From Lewinellaceae bacterium (lineage in GTDB: Bacteria > Bacteroidota > Bacteroidia > Chitinophagales > Saprospiraceae): a DNA stretch of 64,000 nucleotides. This document shows positions 46,871 to 57,500 of the stretch, one piece after another. The stretch is taken from positions 195,449 through 259,448 of the forward strand of contig JADJOD010000007.1 in the NCBI GenBank assembly GCA_016713985.1, read 5' to 3'. A program made the translations under genes and the position numbers. Within the stretch, counting starts at the first letter, position 1; every line of letters begins with the position of its first letter. Below the pieces are notes generated by a model. The model was not told the origin of the DNA and ran no database searches. It saw only the letters and a list, made by a program, of their open reading frames with translations.

Positions 46871-47361
46871 CTACTTCTTCAATTCCTTGATTTTTTCCTC
46901 CAGTTCCAGTTCGTCGCCCGGTGCATAACCGACGTGTTCGAACACAATATTGCCCGACTGATCAAGCAGCAGGGTAAAAGGTACGGAAGACACATTGGCG
47001 GCCTGTTGAAATTCTTTATTCGAATCGACGAGTATGCGGTATTCCCAGCCTTTTTCCTGCACCATAGCGGGAATTTTGGCGGCCGTGCGGGGGTCGTCGA
47101 CACTCACCGCAATGAGTTCCATATCATAGTTTTTTTTCCAGTCGGCGTAATAATCCTTGATCGCATCCAGTTCTTTTTTGCAGGGCGAGCACCAGGTTGC
47201 CCAGAAACTGATCACTGTGATTTTGCCCGACTGGCTGAGCGTCTGCACGTTAAGTGATTGTCCTTCAAGGGTTTTCACGTTGGCGGAAGGCAGAGATTTG
47301 TTTTGAGCGAAAGTTGCAACGGCGAGGAAACAGGCCGCCAACGCGAGAAGTGTTTTTTCAT
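46871..47361 (-). CDS. TlpA-like thioredoxin-fold protein (frameshift at the start)
   Basis: A 163-residue exported redox protein. Thioredoxin-like motifs are TVISFWATWCSPCKKELDAI with the active-site pair WCSPC, ELIAVSVDDPRTAA and the cis-proline region NVSSVPFTLLLDQSGNIV. The natural start appears to be the ATG at 47361-47359, giving MKKTLLALAACFLAVATFAQ as signal peptide if one T is added to the run at 47353-47358; as sequenced the frame enters from 47398 with a poor N-terminus. Likely a periplasmic thiol-disulfide reductase. Confidence 0.85.
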
Positions 47362-47545
47362 TGTCAGAATTTGATTTTGAAAAATGAGAGCAAATCAATG
47401 CTCAAAGGTATAAGAAGCAAAGGGAACGGTATTTTGATTAACCAGCCTTTAACGTGTGGCGCCGGGTTGGCACCGGGTCATTGTTCGGCATTGCGCGCCT
47501 TTAAAGCGTACCGTGACTGTCGGAACGGGATTCCGGCTTTAAACC

Positions 47546-48373
47546 CTACGGCACACAAAGCCTTCGCAACTCCGCACTATCTCCGTTGAACACGTTAAAA
47601 TCTACCCGCTCGTTGATGCCGTTCACGTTGCCCCGGTCGCTGTGTTGCCAAAAATGCCACGGCGTCTCACCCGGCAGGTCTAAATCCGTCACGTAATAGT
47701 GTGCAATCCAGATCCGGTATCCTTTAAACGCCTCCTGACCGGCAAAAAAACGTTTGTAGAAGTCTTTGTTGGTATACAGGATGGGTTTGACCTTGTAATA
47801 TTTTTCCAGCAGGGTCAAAAACTCCTTGGTGTAGCGCTGTATCTGGGTTTTGTTCATACCCCGTGTTTCTTCCACGTCCACCACCGGCGGCAGGTCGCCC
47901 GACCGCAGGCGGACGGTATTGACAAACCTGGATGCCTGGTCTTTCGGACTGATGTTCGGAAGAAAATAATGATAGGCGCCGCGTACAATACCCGCGCTGC
48001 GTGCATTTCCCCAATTGTTGTCGAACTCGGGGTCTTCCATCCAGGAGCCCTCGGTCGCTTTGATGAAGGCAAAGGAGATCCGGATACCATCCACCTGCAT
48101 TTTTTTTACACGCGCCCAGTCGACTTTGCTTTGGTAACGGCTTACATCAATTCCGTGTACCTGGTAGCCATGTGGGATACGTATCCCAAAATGTTTGTAT
48201 TCTTTGTAATGAAGCGGGTATTCGAGCAGGGACAACAGCTTGTAACGCAGCCAGGGGCTGACGATCAAGGCAAGTACAAAAGTTGCAATAAGAACGAACC
48301 AGATACGGCGGTTAGGGCCCCTGCGGTCGGCGTAGCCGGGGGGAAATATGACTAGTTTTTGCTGCCAGGACAT
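47546..48373 (-). CDS. GH25 family lysozyme with N-terminal membrane anchor
   Basis: A 275-residue protein. One membrane segment (RIWFVLIATFVLALIVSPWL, about 23-42) anchors it in the inner membrane with the enzyme outside. The GH25 domain (about 70-270) has HGIDVSRYQSKVDWARVK, FAFIKATEG, GAYHYFLP, PPVVDVEET, RIWIAHYY and FWQHSDRGNVNGINERVDFN, including the catalytic Asp-Glu positions. It cleaves peptidoglycan muramic bonds. A heptamer repeat array lies just upstream. Confidence 0.92.
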   Translation of the reverse strand: MSWQQKLVIFPPGYADRRGPNRRIWFVLIATFVLALIVSPWLRYKLLSLLEYPLHYKEYKHFGIRIPHGYQVHGIDVSRYQSKVDWARVKKMQVDGIRISFAFIKATEGSWMEDPEFDNNWGNARSAGIVRGAYHYFLPNISPKDQASRFVNTVRLRSGDLPPVVDVEETRGMNKTQIQRYTKEFLTLLEKYYKVKPILYTNKDFYKRFFAGQEAFKGYRIWIAHYYVTDLDLPGETPWHFWQHSDRGNVNGINERVDFNVFNGDSAELRRLCVP

Positions 48374-48377
48374 TTAT

Positions 48378-48507
48378 GACGGTGGACGGTGGACGGTGGA
48401 CGGTGGACGGTAGACGGTGGACGGTGGACGGTGGACGGTGGACGGTAGACGGTAGACGGTGGACGGTGGACGGTGGACGGTAGACGGTAGACGGTAGACG
48501 GTGGACG
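48378..48507. repeat. GACGGT(G/A) heptamer tandem array
   Basis: Eighteen copies of GACGGTG or GACGGTA in a row, differing only at the last base. The same unit occurs at 915-968. It separates the lysozyme gene start and the enoyl-CoA hydratase end. Confidence 0.95.
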
Positions 48508-48509
48508 GG

Positions 48510-49286
48510 TTATTCGCCTTTGAAGGCCGGTTTTCTTTTTTCCAGAAATGCCGCTACGCCTTCCCGGTAGTCGTGGGTTTGGCCGGCGGCGGTTTGTAAT
48601 TGGTCTTCGACGCCGAGTTGTGCAGCAAAATCATTGCTGAACGAGCGATTGAGCGCCTGTTTGGTATAAGCCAGACCTTTTGTGGGCATCCCGGCGAGGG
48701 TTTCCGCGATCCGGAGACTTTCTTCCTCAAAGGAATCGTCGGGGAAAACTTTCCAGATCATGCCCATCGCCGCCGCTTCCTGGGCGCCGATTTTGTCGGA
48801 AAGCATCATCAACGCCGTCGCGCGTTGCAAACCGACTAAGCGCGGCAGGGTCCAGGTGCCGCCGGAATCGGGAATCAGGCCGATTTTGGAAAATGCCTGG
48901 GTAAACGTCGCCGAGCCGGCAGCCACCGTGATGTCGCAGGCCAGTGCGATGTTGGCGCCGGCGCCGGCAGCCACTCCATTCACGGCACAGACCACCGGTT
49001 TGTCTAAGTTTCTGATTTTCAATACGATTGGGTTGTAGCCCGTCGAAATGATCTCGGTCAGGGAAGGGCCGTTCGGGTCGGTGACTTCCTGGAGGTCCTC
49101 GCCCGCACAAAACGCTTTGCCGGTTCCGGTGATATACACGGCCCGAATCGCAGTATCTTTTTCACAGGTGTCCAGCGCTGCCAGTATTTCCTTCCGCATG
49201 GAAGCATTCATGGAATTGAATACCTGCGGGCGGTTGAAAGTGATCCGGGCGACGGAATTTTCAATGGAAAATAAAATGTGTTGCAT
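48510..49286 (-). CDS. Enoyl-CoA hydratase/isomerase family protein (PaaG-like)
   Basis: A 258-residue crotonase-fold enzyme. Oxyanion-hole segments are GTGKAFCAGEDLQEV and NGVAAGAGANIALACDITVA; KIGLIPDSGGTWTLPRLVGL is typical of the PaaG/PaaF branch involved in phenylacetate or fatty acid degradation, and Asp in place of a second glutamate fits isomerases. The end is AFLEKRKPAFKGE. No other pathway genes are adjacent, so the substrate is uncertain. Confidence 0.85.
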   Translation of the reverse strand: MQHILFSIENSVARITFNRPQVFNSMNASMRKEILAALDTCEKDTAIRAVYITGTGKAFCAGEDLQEVTDPNGPSLTEIISTGYNPIVLKIRNLDKPVVCAVNGVAAGAGANIALACDITVAAGSATFTQAFSKIGLIPDSGGTWTLPRLVGLQRATALMMLSDKIGAQEAAAMGMIWKVFPDDSFEEESLRIAETLAGMPTKGLAYTKQALNRSFSNDFAAQLGVEDQLQTAAGQTHDYREGVAAFLEKRKPAFKGE

Positions 49287-49291
49287 GTGGT

Positions 49292-49395
49292 AAAGGTTTC
49301 AGGGTTTAAAGGTTTAAAGGTTTCAGGGGTCTCGGATTGGCCGCAAATATAACCCTGAAACCCTGAAACCTTTAAACCCTGAAACCTTTAAACCC
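49292..49395. repeat. GGTTTCAGGGTTTAAA inverted repeat between genes
   Basis: GGTTTCAGGGTTTAAAGG words on the left are mirrored by CCTTTAAACCCTGAAACC words on the right, each repeated two or three times. The right arm ends at the stop codon of the aminotransferase gene. Confidence 0.8.
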
Positions 49396-50664
49396 TCAAG
49401 ACGCCATTTTCCGGATCCCAGCGACCAGTTTGTCCAGTTCGTCCGTGGTGGTGTAGACATTGGGGGTAACACGTACGCCGTTTACCTTTTCCCAATCGAT
49501 GGAGGTGGTATGGATTTTCCAATCCGTGAACAGCCGGCCTGCCAGGTCGGCTGATTTTTTTCCTTCGAAACCAAAATTGCCGATCGCGCAGCCCCAATCC
49601 GGGTGCAGGGAAGTAAAAAACCGGATACCCGGCAGGTCACGGACCTGTTCCATCCAGTAATTTTTCAGGTAATGCAGGCGTTGTTGTTTGCGATGGGTGC
49701 CGATAAAATTATGCAGGTCCAGTGAGTAGCCGATGGCCATTTCCGTCGGAAAACTCCGGGTGCCCAGCGTCTCGAATTTCCGGATGTTCTCTCCATCCGG
49801 CTTGTCATTGCTCAATAAGGGCCAAATCCCGGGAATTTTTTCCTTTTTGATCCACATCAAACCACTGCCAAAGGGGCCGCACAGCCACTTGTGCAAGCTG
49901 GTGCTCCAATAATCACATCCCAGGTCGGGTATTTTGTAGTCGAGCAGGGCAAAAGAATGGGCGCCGTCCACCAATACTTCGATGCCGCGTTCGTGCGCCC
50001 GGTCGGCAATCTTGCGCACCGGCAGTATCTGGCCGTTCCAGTTGATGATGTGGGTCAGGTGCACCACCTTCGTTTTTTCAGAAAACCGGGAGACGAAGGC
50101 ATTGGCTAAGTAGTTTTCATCTTCGGAAGGCAGGTCTAAATCTACCCAGACGAGCCGGATACCGTCTCTTTTTTCGCGCTGTCGCCAGGCATTGATCATG
50201 TTGGGGTAATCGTATTTTGAAAGCACCACTTCATCGCCGGCTTTCAGATCCAGTCCGAAAATGATGGTATTAAGCGCTTCCGTGGAATTTCGGTTGATGG
50301 CAATTTCATCATGGCTCACGCCGGCCAGTTTGGCCAGGTTGTAGCGCAGGGGTTCGCGGTCGTCGTCGAGGATACGCCACATATAATACGAGGGAGCCTC
50401 GCAACACATGCGGTTGTAATAATCCAGGGCGTCCATTGTGGCGCGGGGCGCGGGACTCACCCCGCCGTTATTGAGGTTGATCACATTGGGGCTTGCCGCA
50501 AAAGCGCTGCGAATTTGCCGCCAGAAGTCGTCTTCCGGCGTTTGCGGGTCGGGTTGGAAAGGGCGGGGTTTGGGCATCGGAAAGGCATCGGCAAAGTTTT
50601 GATGCAGGGCAAGGCTGCCGAGCACCGTTGCCGTCCGGCGGATAAAACTGCGGCGGTTGGTCAT
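49396..50664 (-). CDS. PLP-dependent class V aminotransferase, Tat-exported
   Basis: A 422-residue PLP enzyme starting at 50664 with a twin-arginine signal MTNRRSFIRRTATVLGSLAL, so it is folded before export to the periplasm. Class V motifs include NLNNGGVSPAPRATMDALDY, the SGGGD-like NRNSTEALNTIIFGLDL, VLVDGAHSFALLDYKIPDLG and the PLP-lysine segment WSTSLHKWLCGPFGSGLMWI. It resembles isopenicillin-N-epimerase-like or cysteine desulfurase-like members. Periplasmic PLP enzymes are uncommon; substrate unknown. Confidence 0.88.
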   Translation of the reverse strand: MTNRRSFIRRTATVLGSLALHQNFADAFPMPKPRPFQPDPQTPEDDFWRQIRSAFAASPNVINLNNGGVSPAPRATMDALDYYNRMCCEAPSYYMWRILDDDREPLRYNLAKLAGVSHDEIAINRNSTEALNTIIFGLDLKAGDEVVLSKYDYPNMINAWRQREKRDGIRLVWVDLDLPSEDENYLANAFVSRFSEKTKVVHLTHIINWNGQILPVRKIADRAHERGIEVLVDGAHSFALLDYKIPDLGCDYWSTSLHKWLCGPFGSGLMWIKKEKIPGIWPLLSNDKPDGENIRKFETLGTRSFPTEMAIGYSLDLHNFIGTHRKQQRLHYLKNYWMEQVRDLPGIRFFTSLHPDWGCAIGNFGFEGKKSADLAGRLFTDWKIHTTSIDWEKVNGVRVTPNVYTTTDELDKLVAGIRKMAS

Positions 50665-50787
50665 GTCATTGGTTTCGTTATTAGTTGTTTGATTTTTTCT
50701 CTTGCCGGTTAAATATTTCATAACGGCATGTGACCATTTCCCTTTTTTGCGTTTACTATCTGTAATTTTAACCAAACACTATCCCGC

Positions 50788-51267
50788 ATGAAAAAGGCGA
50801 TTTTTCTTTCTCTTGTATTTGCACTGGTCTCCATTGCAAATGTATGGGCACAAACCGAGGCCCAACCTACGCAAACGACCAAACCCACCAAAGACAATAC
50901 GGAAAAAATAAACCATGCGGAAGAAAAATCCGGCGGTTCCGCCTTTAGCGGTCAGGGAAAAGGTGGCGACAAAGACGTAGTGGAAAAAAGGGAGAAAAAC
51001 AAAGACAAGGCCAAAAAGAAAGGCAAAAAGGCGAAAAAAGCCAAAAAAGAAAAGAAAAAGGCCAAAAAGGAAAAATCAGCGGGCGCCGGCAAAAAAAAGA
51101 GACACGGGCATGACGACCAGTCCGGCGATGATGACCAAAAAGGACAAAGCACCAAACCGCAACCCGACCCCAATTCCCAAAAACCGACACAACGGCCCCA
51201 GACGGGCGGTGTAAAAAATCCGAAGGATACCCAGCCGAAGCCGAAAACATCCGGCGGCAATAAATAA
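50788..51267 (+). CDS. Exported lysine-rich low-complexity protein
   Basis: A 159-residue protein: signal peptide MKKAIFLSLVFALVSIANVWAQ, then an almost unstructured chain. The middle (about 65-110) is a lysine/alanine/glutamate run such as KAKKKGKKAKKAKKEKKK, followed by HGHDDQSGDDDQKGQ and a Pro/Gln/Gly tail. Very high positive charge; could bind nucleic acid, acidic polysaccharide or the cell surface. No known family. Confidence 0.6.
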   Translation: MKKAIFLSLVFALVSIANVWAQTEAQPTQTTKPTKDNTEKINHAEEKSGGSAFSGQGKGGDKDVVEKREKNKDKAKKKGKKAKKAKKEKKKAKKEKSAGAGKKKRHGHDDQSGDDDQKGQSTKPQPDPNSQKPTQRPQTGGVKNPKDTQPKPKTSGGNK

Positions 51268-51343
51268 TATAGTTCCCAATACCTGACATACCATGAGAAC
51301 AATGCCCCGCGTTCCCGAGTCATCGGGGCGCGGGGTGCTGTTT

Positions 51344-53605
51344 TCAGGCCAGTTCCATTTCGATCTGCCGGCGCAAAACATCCACCGCCACAATTCGTAT
51401 GCGGACGCGGTCGCCCATTTTGAACTGCCGTTTGTACCGTTTGCCGGTAGCGCGCAGGTTGCCTTCTTCCAGCATATACGTATCGTCTAAGTATTTGAAT
51501 TCGACCAAACCTTCCGCTTTTGAGCCGGCGAGTTCCACAAAAAAGCCGCGATCGATCATGCCGCTGATGATGCCGTCAAATTCGTCGCCGATGTGCCGGC
51601 GCATCAGTTCCGCCTGTTTGAATTTTATACTTTCCCGTTCGGCATCGGCCGCTTTTTTCTCCTGGGTGCTCACGTGTTTGCACTGTTCTTCCAGTTTGGT
51701 TTTATCCACCCGGTAGGTTTTTCCGTCGAGGTTGCGGTCGAGCAGGCGGTGCGCCAGAACGTCCGAATACCGGCGAATCGGCGACGTAAAGTGGGAATAG
51801 TGGGTGTAACCCAGCCCGTAGTGGCCGATATTTTGGGTGGAATAAACGGCTTTGGCCATGGTCCGGATCGCGAGGGGTTCGAGCAGTTTCAAACGTTCGT
51901 TTTTCCGGGCGGCATGCATCAGGTCGTTGAGTGATTTTGCCAATTGTTTCGGGGTGTCTAATTTCATGGGGTAGCCGAGTTCGGCGGCAAAACGCGAGAA
52001 TTCCGCCACTTTTGCCATATCCGGCAAGTCGTGAACGCGATAAATAAAGGGTATTTCCTGCTGGTTTTCCCCTTTTCCGTCGATGTAAAACGCCACTTCT
52101 TTATTCGCCAGCAGCATAAAATCTTCGATGAGCAGGTGGGCGTCTTTGCGCTCCTTTACGTATGCTTCTATCGGCGCCCCGTCGGCATCGAGGAGAAACC
52201 GCACTTCTTCGGTTTCAAATCCGATCGAGCCGTTTTTTTCCCGCTCTTTGCGCATTTGTTTGGCTAAACGGTCGAGTGTTTTCAGGGCCTGTTCGAGTTC
52301 CGGAAAAATAGTCAGTTGTTTCAGCGCATCTTCCGGTTCGCTGGCCGAATGGATCACCGTTTTGCCAAACCAGCGGCCGGTGACTTTTCCTTTCGGATCA
52401 AAGGTAAAAACCGCGGAAAAAGTCAGTCGGTCCTGGTGCGGTACTAAGGAACACAGGTTATTGGACAATTTTTCGGGCAACATGGGATTCACGCGGTCCA
52501 CGAGGTAAACTGAGGTGCTGCGTTGGTAGGCTTCCTTGTCGAGGTTGGAGTCGGGTTTGAGGTAATGCGTCACGTCGGCGATGTGTACGCCGATCTCCAG
52601 GTTGCCGTTTTCGAGGGTCCGGAAACTGAGCGCATCGTCAAAGTCTTTTGCATCCTCGGGGTCGATGGTAAAGGTCAGCACTTCGCGGAAGTCGCGGCGG
52701 CGGGCAATTTCCTGCGGGGAAATAACTTCCGGAATACGCGCGGCTTCGGCTTCGGCTTCTTCGGAGTGCGACAATTCGAAACCCTGATTGATCAATATCT
52801 TCTTCATTTCGAAGTCGTTGCCGCCGATTTCTCCCAAAGTCTGGGTCACCTTGCCGATGGGCACCCGGCCTTTACCTTCCTGCCAGTCGGTTACACGTAC
52901 CACTACTTTGTCGCCGTCGCGGGCGTCGCCGCAGGCATCGAGGTGTACGTAAATATCAACCGGCATGTTGGGATTGTCGGGCAAAAACATGGCGTATTTG
53001 CGCCCTTTCCGCAGGGTACCGATAAAAAACTCGTTGGCGCGTTTCAAAACGGCCACAATTTCCCCTTCCGGTTTGCGCAGCGGTTGCCCGCCTTTGCGGC
53101 GTGGCGGCGCGCTGAACATCAAAACCCGAACGGTATCGCCGTTTAATGCGCCGTTGACATATTTGGGCGGCACGTAGACGTCGGAATCCTGAAGTTCGCT
53201 AACGATGTATGCGGCTCCCGAGCGGGTCATATCCACCCGGCCTTCTATAAATTTCCGGCCCGAAGGCAATCGGTCGAAGGTGGAGGGCCGGCGGTCCGCG
53301 GCAGAGGGCGGCGGAACGGAAGTTTTAACCGGGGTTGAGATGGCTGCCGGCACTTCCTCGTCGGTAGTCAGTTTGTGCAGGGCAATACCGAATTTGTTTT
53401 CCGAAAATTCGGCCACGGAACCCGCAATCACTAACTGGCCCAGGGCGTGTTCCGCAGAGTCCTTATTATTGATGACCCGGAGTTGGTCGGTGATCTGGCG
53501 GGCAGAAAAATGTTTTTTGGGATGGGTGAGCAGGAATTTCAGAATTTCGATTTGCAGGTTTTGGGCGCTCAACTTTTTGCCGCCGCTTTTTTTCTTTTTG
53601 GTCAT
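51344..53605 (-). CDS. rnr: Ribonuclease R
   Basis: A 753-residue 3'-5' exoribonuclease of the RNase II/R family. A winged-helix N-terminus (about 10-90: KFLLTHPKKHFSARQITDQL) is followed by cold-shock domains, the RNB catalytic domain with TFTIDPEDAKDFDDALSFRT (metal-binding Asp residues) and RPEVRRYSDVLAHRL-like segment IRRYSDVLAHRLLDRN, and a C-terminal S1 domain (GDEFDGIISGMIDRGFFVEL). It degrades structured RNA. Length and order are standard. Confidence 0.96.
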   Translation of the reverse strand: MTKKKKSGGKKLSAQNLQIEILKFLLTHPKKHFSARQITDQLRVINNKDSAEHALGQLVIAGSVAEFSENKFGIALHKLTTDEEVPAAISTPVKTSVPPPSAADRRPSTFDRLPSGRKFIEGRVDMTRSGAAYIVSELQDSDVYVPPKYVNGALNGDTVRVLMFSAPPRRKGGQPLRKPEGEIVAVLKRANEFFIGTLRKGRKYAMFLPDNPNMPVDIYVHLDACGDARDGDKVVVRVTDWQEGKGRVPIGKVTQTLGEIGGNDFEMKKILINQGFELSHSEEAEAEAARIPEVISPQEIARRRDFREVLTFTIDPEDAKDFDDALSFRTLENGNLEIGVHIADVTHYLKPDSNLDKEAYQRSTSVYLVDRVNPMLPEKLSNNLCSLVPHQDRLTFSAVFTFDPKGKVTGRWFGKTVIHSASEPEDALKQLTIFPELEQALKTLDRLAKQMRKEREKNGSIGFETEEVRFLLDADGAPIEAYVKERKDAHLLIEDFMLLANKEVAFYIDGKGENQQEIPFIYRVHDLPDMAKVAEFSRFAAELGYPMKLDTPKQLAKSLNDLMHAARKNERLKLLEPLAIRTMAKAVYSTQNIGHYGLGYTHYSHFTSPIRRYSDVLAHRLLDRNLDGKTYRVDKTKLEEQCKHVSTQEKKAADAERESIKFKQAELMRRHIGDEFDGIISGMIDRGFFVELAGSKAEGLVEFKYLDDTYMLEEGNLRATGKRYKRQFKMGDRVRIRIVAVDVLRRQIEMELA

Positions 53606-53859
53606 GATTGAATTGGTGAAAACTTCGTTTCCCTGACAAAGAAATCAAGTTTTCACGGATTAAGTGATTGAAAATGAAAAAATGAGTTGAATATCAAGGG
53701 ATATCCAAAATTTTGATAACACGTTTAAAACCCGCATTCCGGGTAAAAAGTTGCAGCCCCGACCGGCCGGGTATGCGGCTTTTGGGAATCTTTAACCAAG
53801 CGCCCCACAACTCGATCCGGCGATTCTCCGTTTCTTTGTGCAAAAGAACGAGACAAACG

Positions 53860-54540
53860 ATGAAAAAACTATTGTTCGCCCTGATTGCCCTTTTTTCATT
53901 CACCGCACTGCCCGCCCAGCAGCCCAAACCAGCAGCGCCTGAAAAAAGTGATCCCCAGGCGAAAAAGATATTAGACAAGATTCGCAAAAAATACGAAGGA
54001 TACAAAACGCTGGAGGCGGCCTTTTCACTCGCCATCGAAGTGCCGGGGCAGGATAAAGAAACGCAAAAAGGCACCATCGCTCAGGATGATAAAAAATTTC
54101 GCCTTGAAATGGATCAGCAGGTGATCGTCAGCGACGGCACCACCACCTGGGTTTACCTGAAAAAAAACAACGAGGTACAAATCAACGATGCCGACCCGAA
54201 CGACACGGAAAACGGCTTTCTGACGCCGAAAGATTTGCTCAAACGGTATCAAAAGGGCGATTACCTGTACTCCGTCACCGAAAAAACCACCGAAAACGGC
54301 AAGGTACTCACCCAGATTGAGTTCAAACCGACCGATAAAAATTCGGAATACTCGAAACTCCGGATCAGCATCGATGAAAAAGCAGGGGCCATTCAGAATA
54401 TCAAAGCCTTTGGCAAAGACGGATCACGTTACACCTTCAGCATCAGCAAACTGACTCCGAACAAACAATTCGCCGCCGACCATTTTACTTTCAACACCAA
54501 AAATTATCCCGGTGTAAAAGTGGAAGACCTGCGCCTGTAG
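53860..54540 (+). CDS. LolA-like outer-membrane lipoprotein carrier
   Basis: A 226-residue periplasmic protein. The ATG at 53860 opens a signal peptide (MKKLLFALIALFSFTALPAQ); codons upstream to 53713 are not convincing. LolA-family features are LDKIRKKYEGYKTLEAAFSL, QKGTIAQDDKKFRLEMDQQV, VSDGTTTWVYLKKNNEVQIN and LRISIDEKAGAIQNIKAFGK. LolA-like proteins shuttle lipoproteins from inner to outer membrane; whether this is the main LolA is not certain. Confidence 0.88.
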   Translation: MKKLLFALIALFSFTALPAQQPKPAAPEKSDPQAKKILDKIRKKYEGYKTLEAAFSLAIEVPGQDKETQKGTIAQDDKKFRLEMDQQVIVSDGTTTWVYLKKNNEVQINDADPNDTENGFLTPKDLLKRYQKGDYLYSVTEKTTENGKVLTQIEFKPTDKNSEYSKLRISIDEKAGAIQNIKAFGKDGSRYTFSISKLTPNKQFAADHFTFNTKNYPGVKVEDLRL

Positions 54541-54550
54541 ACGGATTCGT

Positions 54551-57500
54551 TTAATGCACTGCTACCGGAAATACACGTACATTTTTTTCCGACTGAATCT
54601 GTAGCCGGTAAAGGCCCGCCGGCAAACCCGTCCCTTCGAAGGAAAACCGGTTGGCGCCGGGAAGCACCTCCGTTAAAGTTGTTTTGATCAGTTTGCCCTG
54701 CATGTCGAAAAGTTTGATATTCAATGTGTTGCGGCCAGGGCTTTTGTACAATATGTCAAAATTACCGTCGGAAGGATTGGGCTGGATACGAATATCTGCC
54801 AGTTCATCGCCGGGCAAAGCGGCTCCTGTCGTGGTAACGGCAAAAGCCAGCGTTTTGGAAGCCGTTCCGCAAAAATTGGTTACCGTCAGTTTTGCGGTAT
54901 ACGTTCCGGGGGCGGCATACACGTGCACCGGCACCGGGTCCGTACTCACCTGCCCGTCGCCAAAACTCCAGTGATAAAACTGCCCCTGAAAACTGTTGTT
55001 GACAAAGGTTACACTCAAACCGTTGGGTTGTACGTCAAAATTGGCCATCGGGTCGTCCAGGACCTGGAGCGGCTGTGCCAGCGTGTCGGACCCGACCGTA
55101 TTGGATACGATCAAGCGGATCGATTTGTTTCCGGCTGTCAGGAATTTGACCTGGTGCGGCCCCGGACCGACAGCGGACGGCGGTTGTGCCGTGATGCCGA
55201 AAAACCAGTCGTAGTTGGTAAAATTGCCTCCCGACGGCGTTGCCTGTAAAGTCGCGGTTTCATCCTGGCAAATCGTATCGGCAGAAGAGGTGAATATTGC
55301 AAACGGCTGGCTCAGGTCGTATTTGGCAATGCCGATATTATCTAAGTAAGTGTTATTGCCGGCATCGCTTGTTCCCACAAAACGGAAAATGATTTTTTGG
55401 CCGGCAAACTGGTTGAGGCTGACGGCTTCCGTTCGCCAGTCGGTGGCTTCATTTGGAACAAAAGAGAAGCCGGAGGGGTCGGTTGTACCGAGTTCATGGC
55501 CCGTTTTTTCCCAGATCACCACCGGTTGGGCGTTGAGGTTGCAGGCGGGGTAAACCTCCACCCGCAGTTGTTCCTTCAGGGTGTCTCTCGGGGCGTGGGC
55601 TACCTGGAAAGTAAGGCCGGGGTTCTGAACTCCCGTTCAAATCCACCGGGATCATATCGAGATAGTCTTCCACATCGGCTCCGAAGTAAAAAAGAATACA
55701 GCGCCATGGCGCGGGTGGGCTAGCCGTCCGATCCGGTAACGTTTTGTGTTGTTTTCAGCCAGGTCAGGGTACCGTCGGGAGGCGGAATACGCCATCCGAA
55801 CGGGGGAAAGTCGAAGCCTTCAAAACCTTCGGTCATATATCCTTTTACGGGTTGCGCCACAGCGGGAAACGACACCCGCAAAGTATCGTTGAAAAAGGCG
55901 TCTTCGGGTGCATACGTGGACCATATTTTGAGGTTAATCCATTCATTTTCAGCAATCAGGATGGGGTTTTGGAATGTAAATCCGAGCATTCCGCCCGGAC
56001 TGATCGCCGGGACGGATTGAGACACAAGCGGTTTGTCATTCACCTGGTAATGCAACATGGCGCCTGCAACGGTGTTTGTGCCTTCGTTGTGCAACTGAAC
56101 GGTTACCGGCAATAAAAACGGCGCGCAGCCGAAAGTCGGTTCGCCGTCGGGAGAGGTCAGTTCCCGCAGGCCGAGGTCATCGGGTTGCTGGCAGTTTTTC
56201 AGTTCACCCGGCCACTGAAGGGCGATGGCCCGGCGCCCTGCCAGCCCGTTGCTGTTTCGCGCACGCACCGACACCCATTTTTCGGTTCCGCCGTTTTGAA
56301 TGGGGAAGGTGAAGGTATTGCTGGCCGTGGTGCCCGTAATTTCCATGTATTTACCACCCAGTAAATAAATATCACTCGGCAAGGTGTCTTTGGCCGGCGT
56401 CCAGCTGAGGGTCATGGAATGGGGGCATACTTTTTCAACCTGAATATTTTCCGGTACGGGGCTGATACTCAAGGGATAATCGCTGGCATGGCTCGACAAA
56501 CTGCGCTGGACCAGGAGGCGTACCCGCCCGCTGACCACATCGGGCACCTGCCAGTCGAACATACGCTGGTCTCCGGCGACGTCAGCGATCTGTTGCCAGC
56601 TGAACCCGTCGTCCGTGGAATAACGCAGCGAAAAAATACCCTGATTTCCAAAAGCATCCCAGTGAATACGCTCCACTTCTCCGGGCACAAAACCTTCCCC
56701 GCCAACGGGATAGGTCAGTCGTACATCGTCGGTCAGAAACTCCCAGACCAGGACGTACGGTTGCGGCCCGAACGGTACGGCCGTTCCCTTCACTACGACG
56801 GAATACAAACCGGCGGCAGGGTTGTCGATCGATACCTGCTCCATATTATTCAGGGAATCCCGCCCCTTTCCCGCCGGCAGGTTGAGGAGCAGGGGGTTGG
56901 GAGTCGGGTCGAGTTTCCAGGGCAGGTTTTGCACACCCGACGGAGACAACACTTTGATATCCAGGTCATTTAGCAGCGATTTGGAGGCATTTACCGAGGC
57001 CGGCGGGTCGGCCCAGCAGATCATGATCCGGGCCTGGCGAACCCCCTGGGGTATTTGCAGGGTATGGACCGTTTCGCCGCCCTGGTCGGTTTGTTGCTGG
57101 AGCCAGTTGTTTTGTTCCAGCAGCCGGAAAGCCCGCCAGGCATTGACATGCCCCCATCCGTAGATAAAATCGGGGCCAGTATTGCCGAGGTCATTGGCGG
57201 TATTGAGCAGGGCGGCTTTTAAAAGAACCGATTCGGGCTGCTGGCCGTTGTGGGCGGATTGGTATGCCTGGGTGAGTTGGGCCAGCACTCCGGCAATTCC
57301 CGGCGCTGCCGCCGAGGTGCCGCCAAAAATGAAATACGCGTTGTTGTGGTCCGTGGACTCCTGGTCGTTCCCGTTGGCCGAAATATCCGGTTTGAGTCGC
57401 CCGTCGTAAGCAGGCCCGCGGCTGGAGTTACTGACGATAATGCCATCTGCGGTAACATTGGCTGCAACGATGGCATTTTTGGCCATTTTATGGCCGCCGG

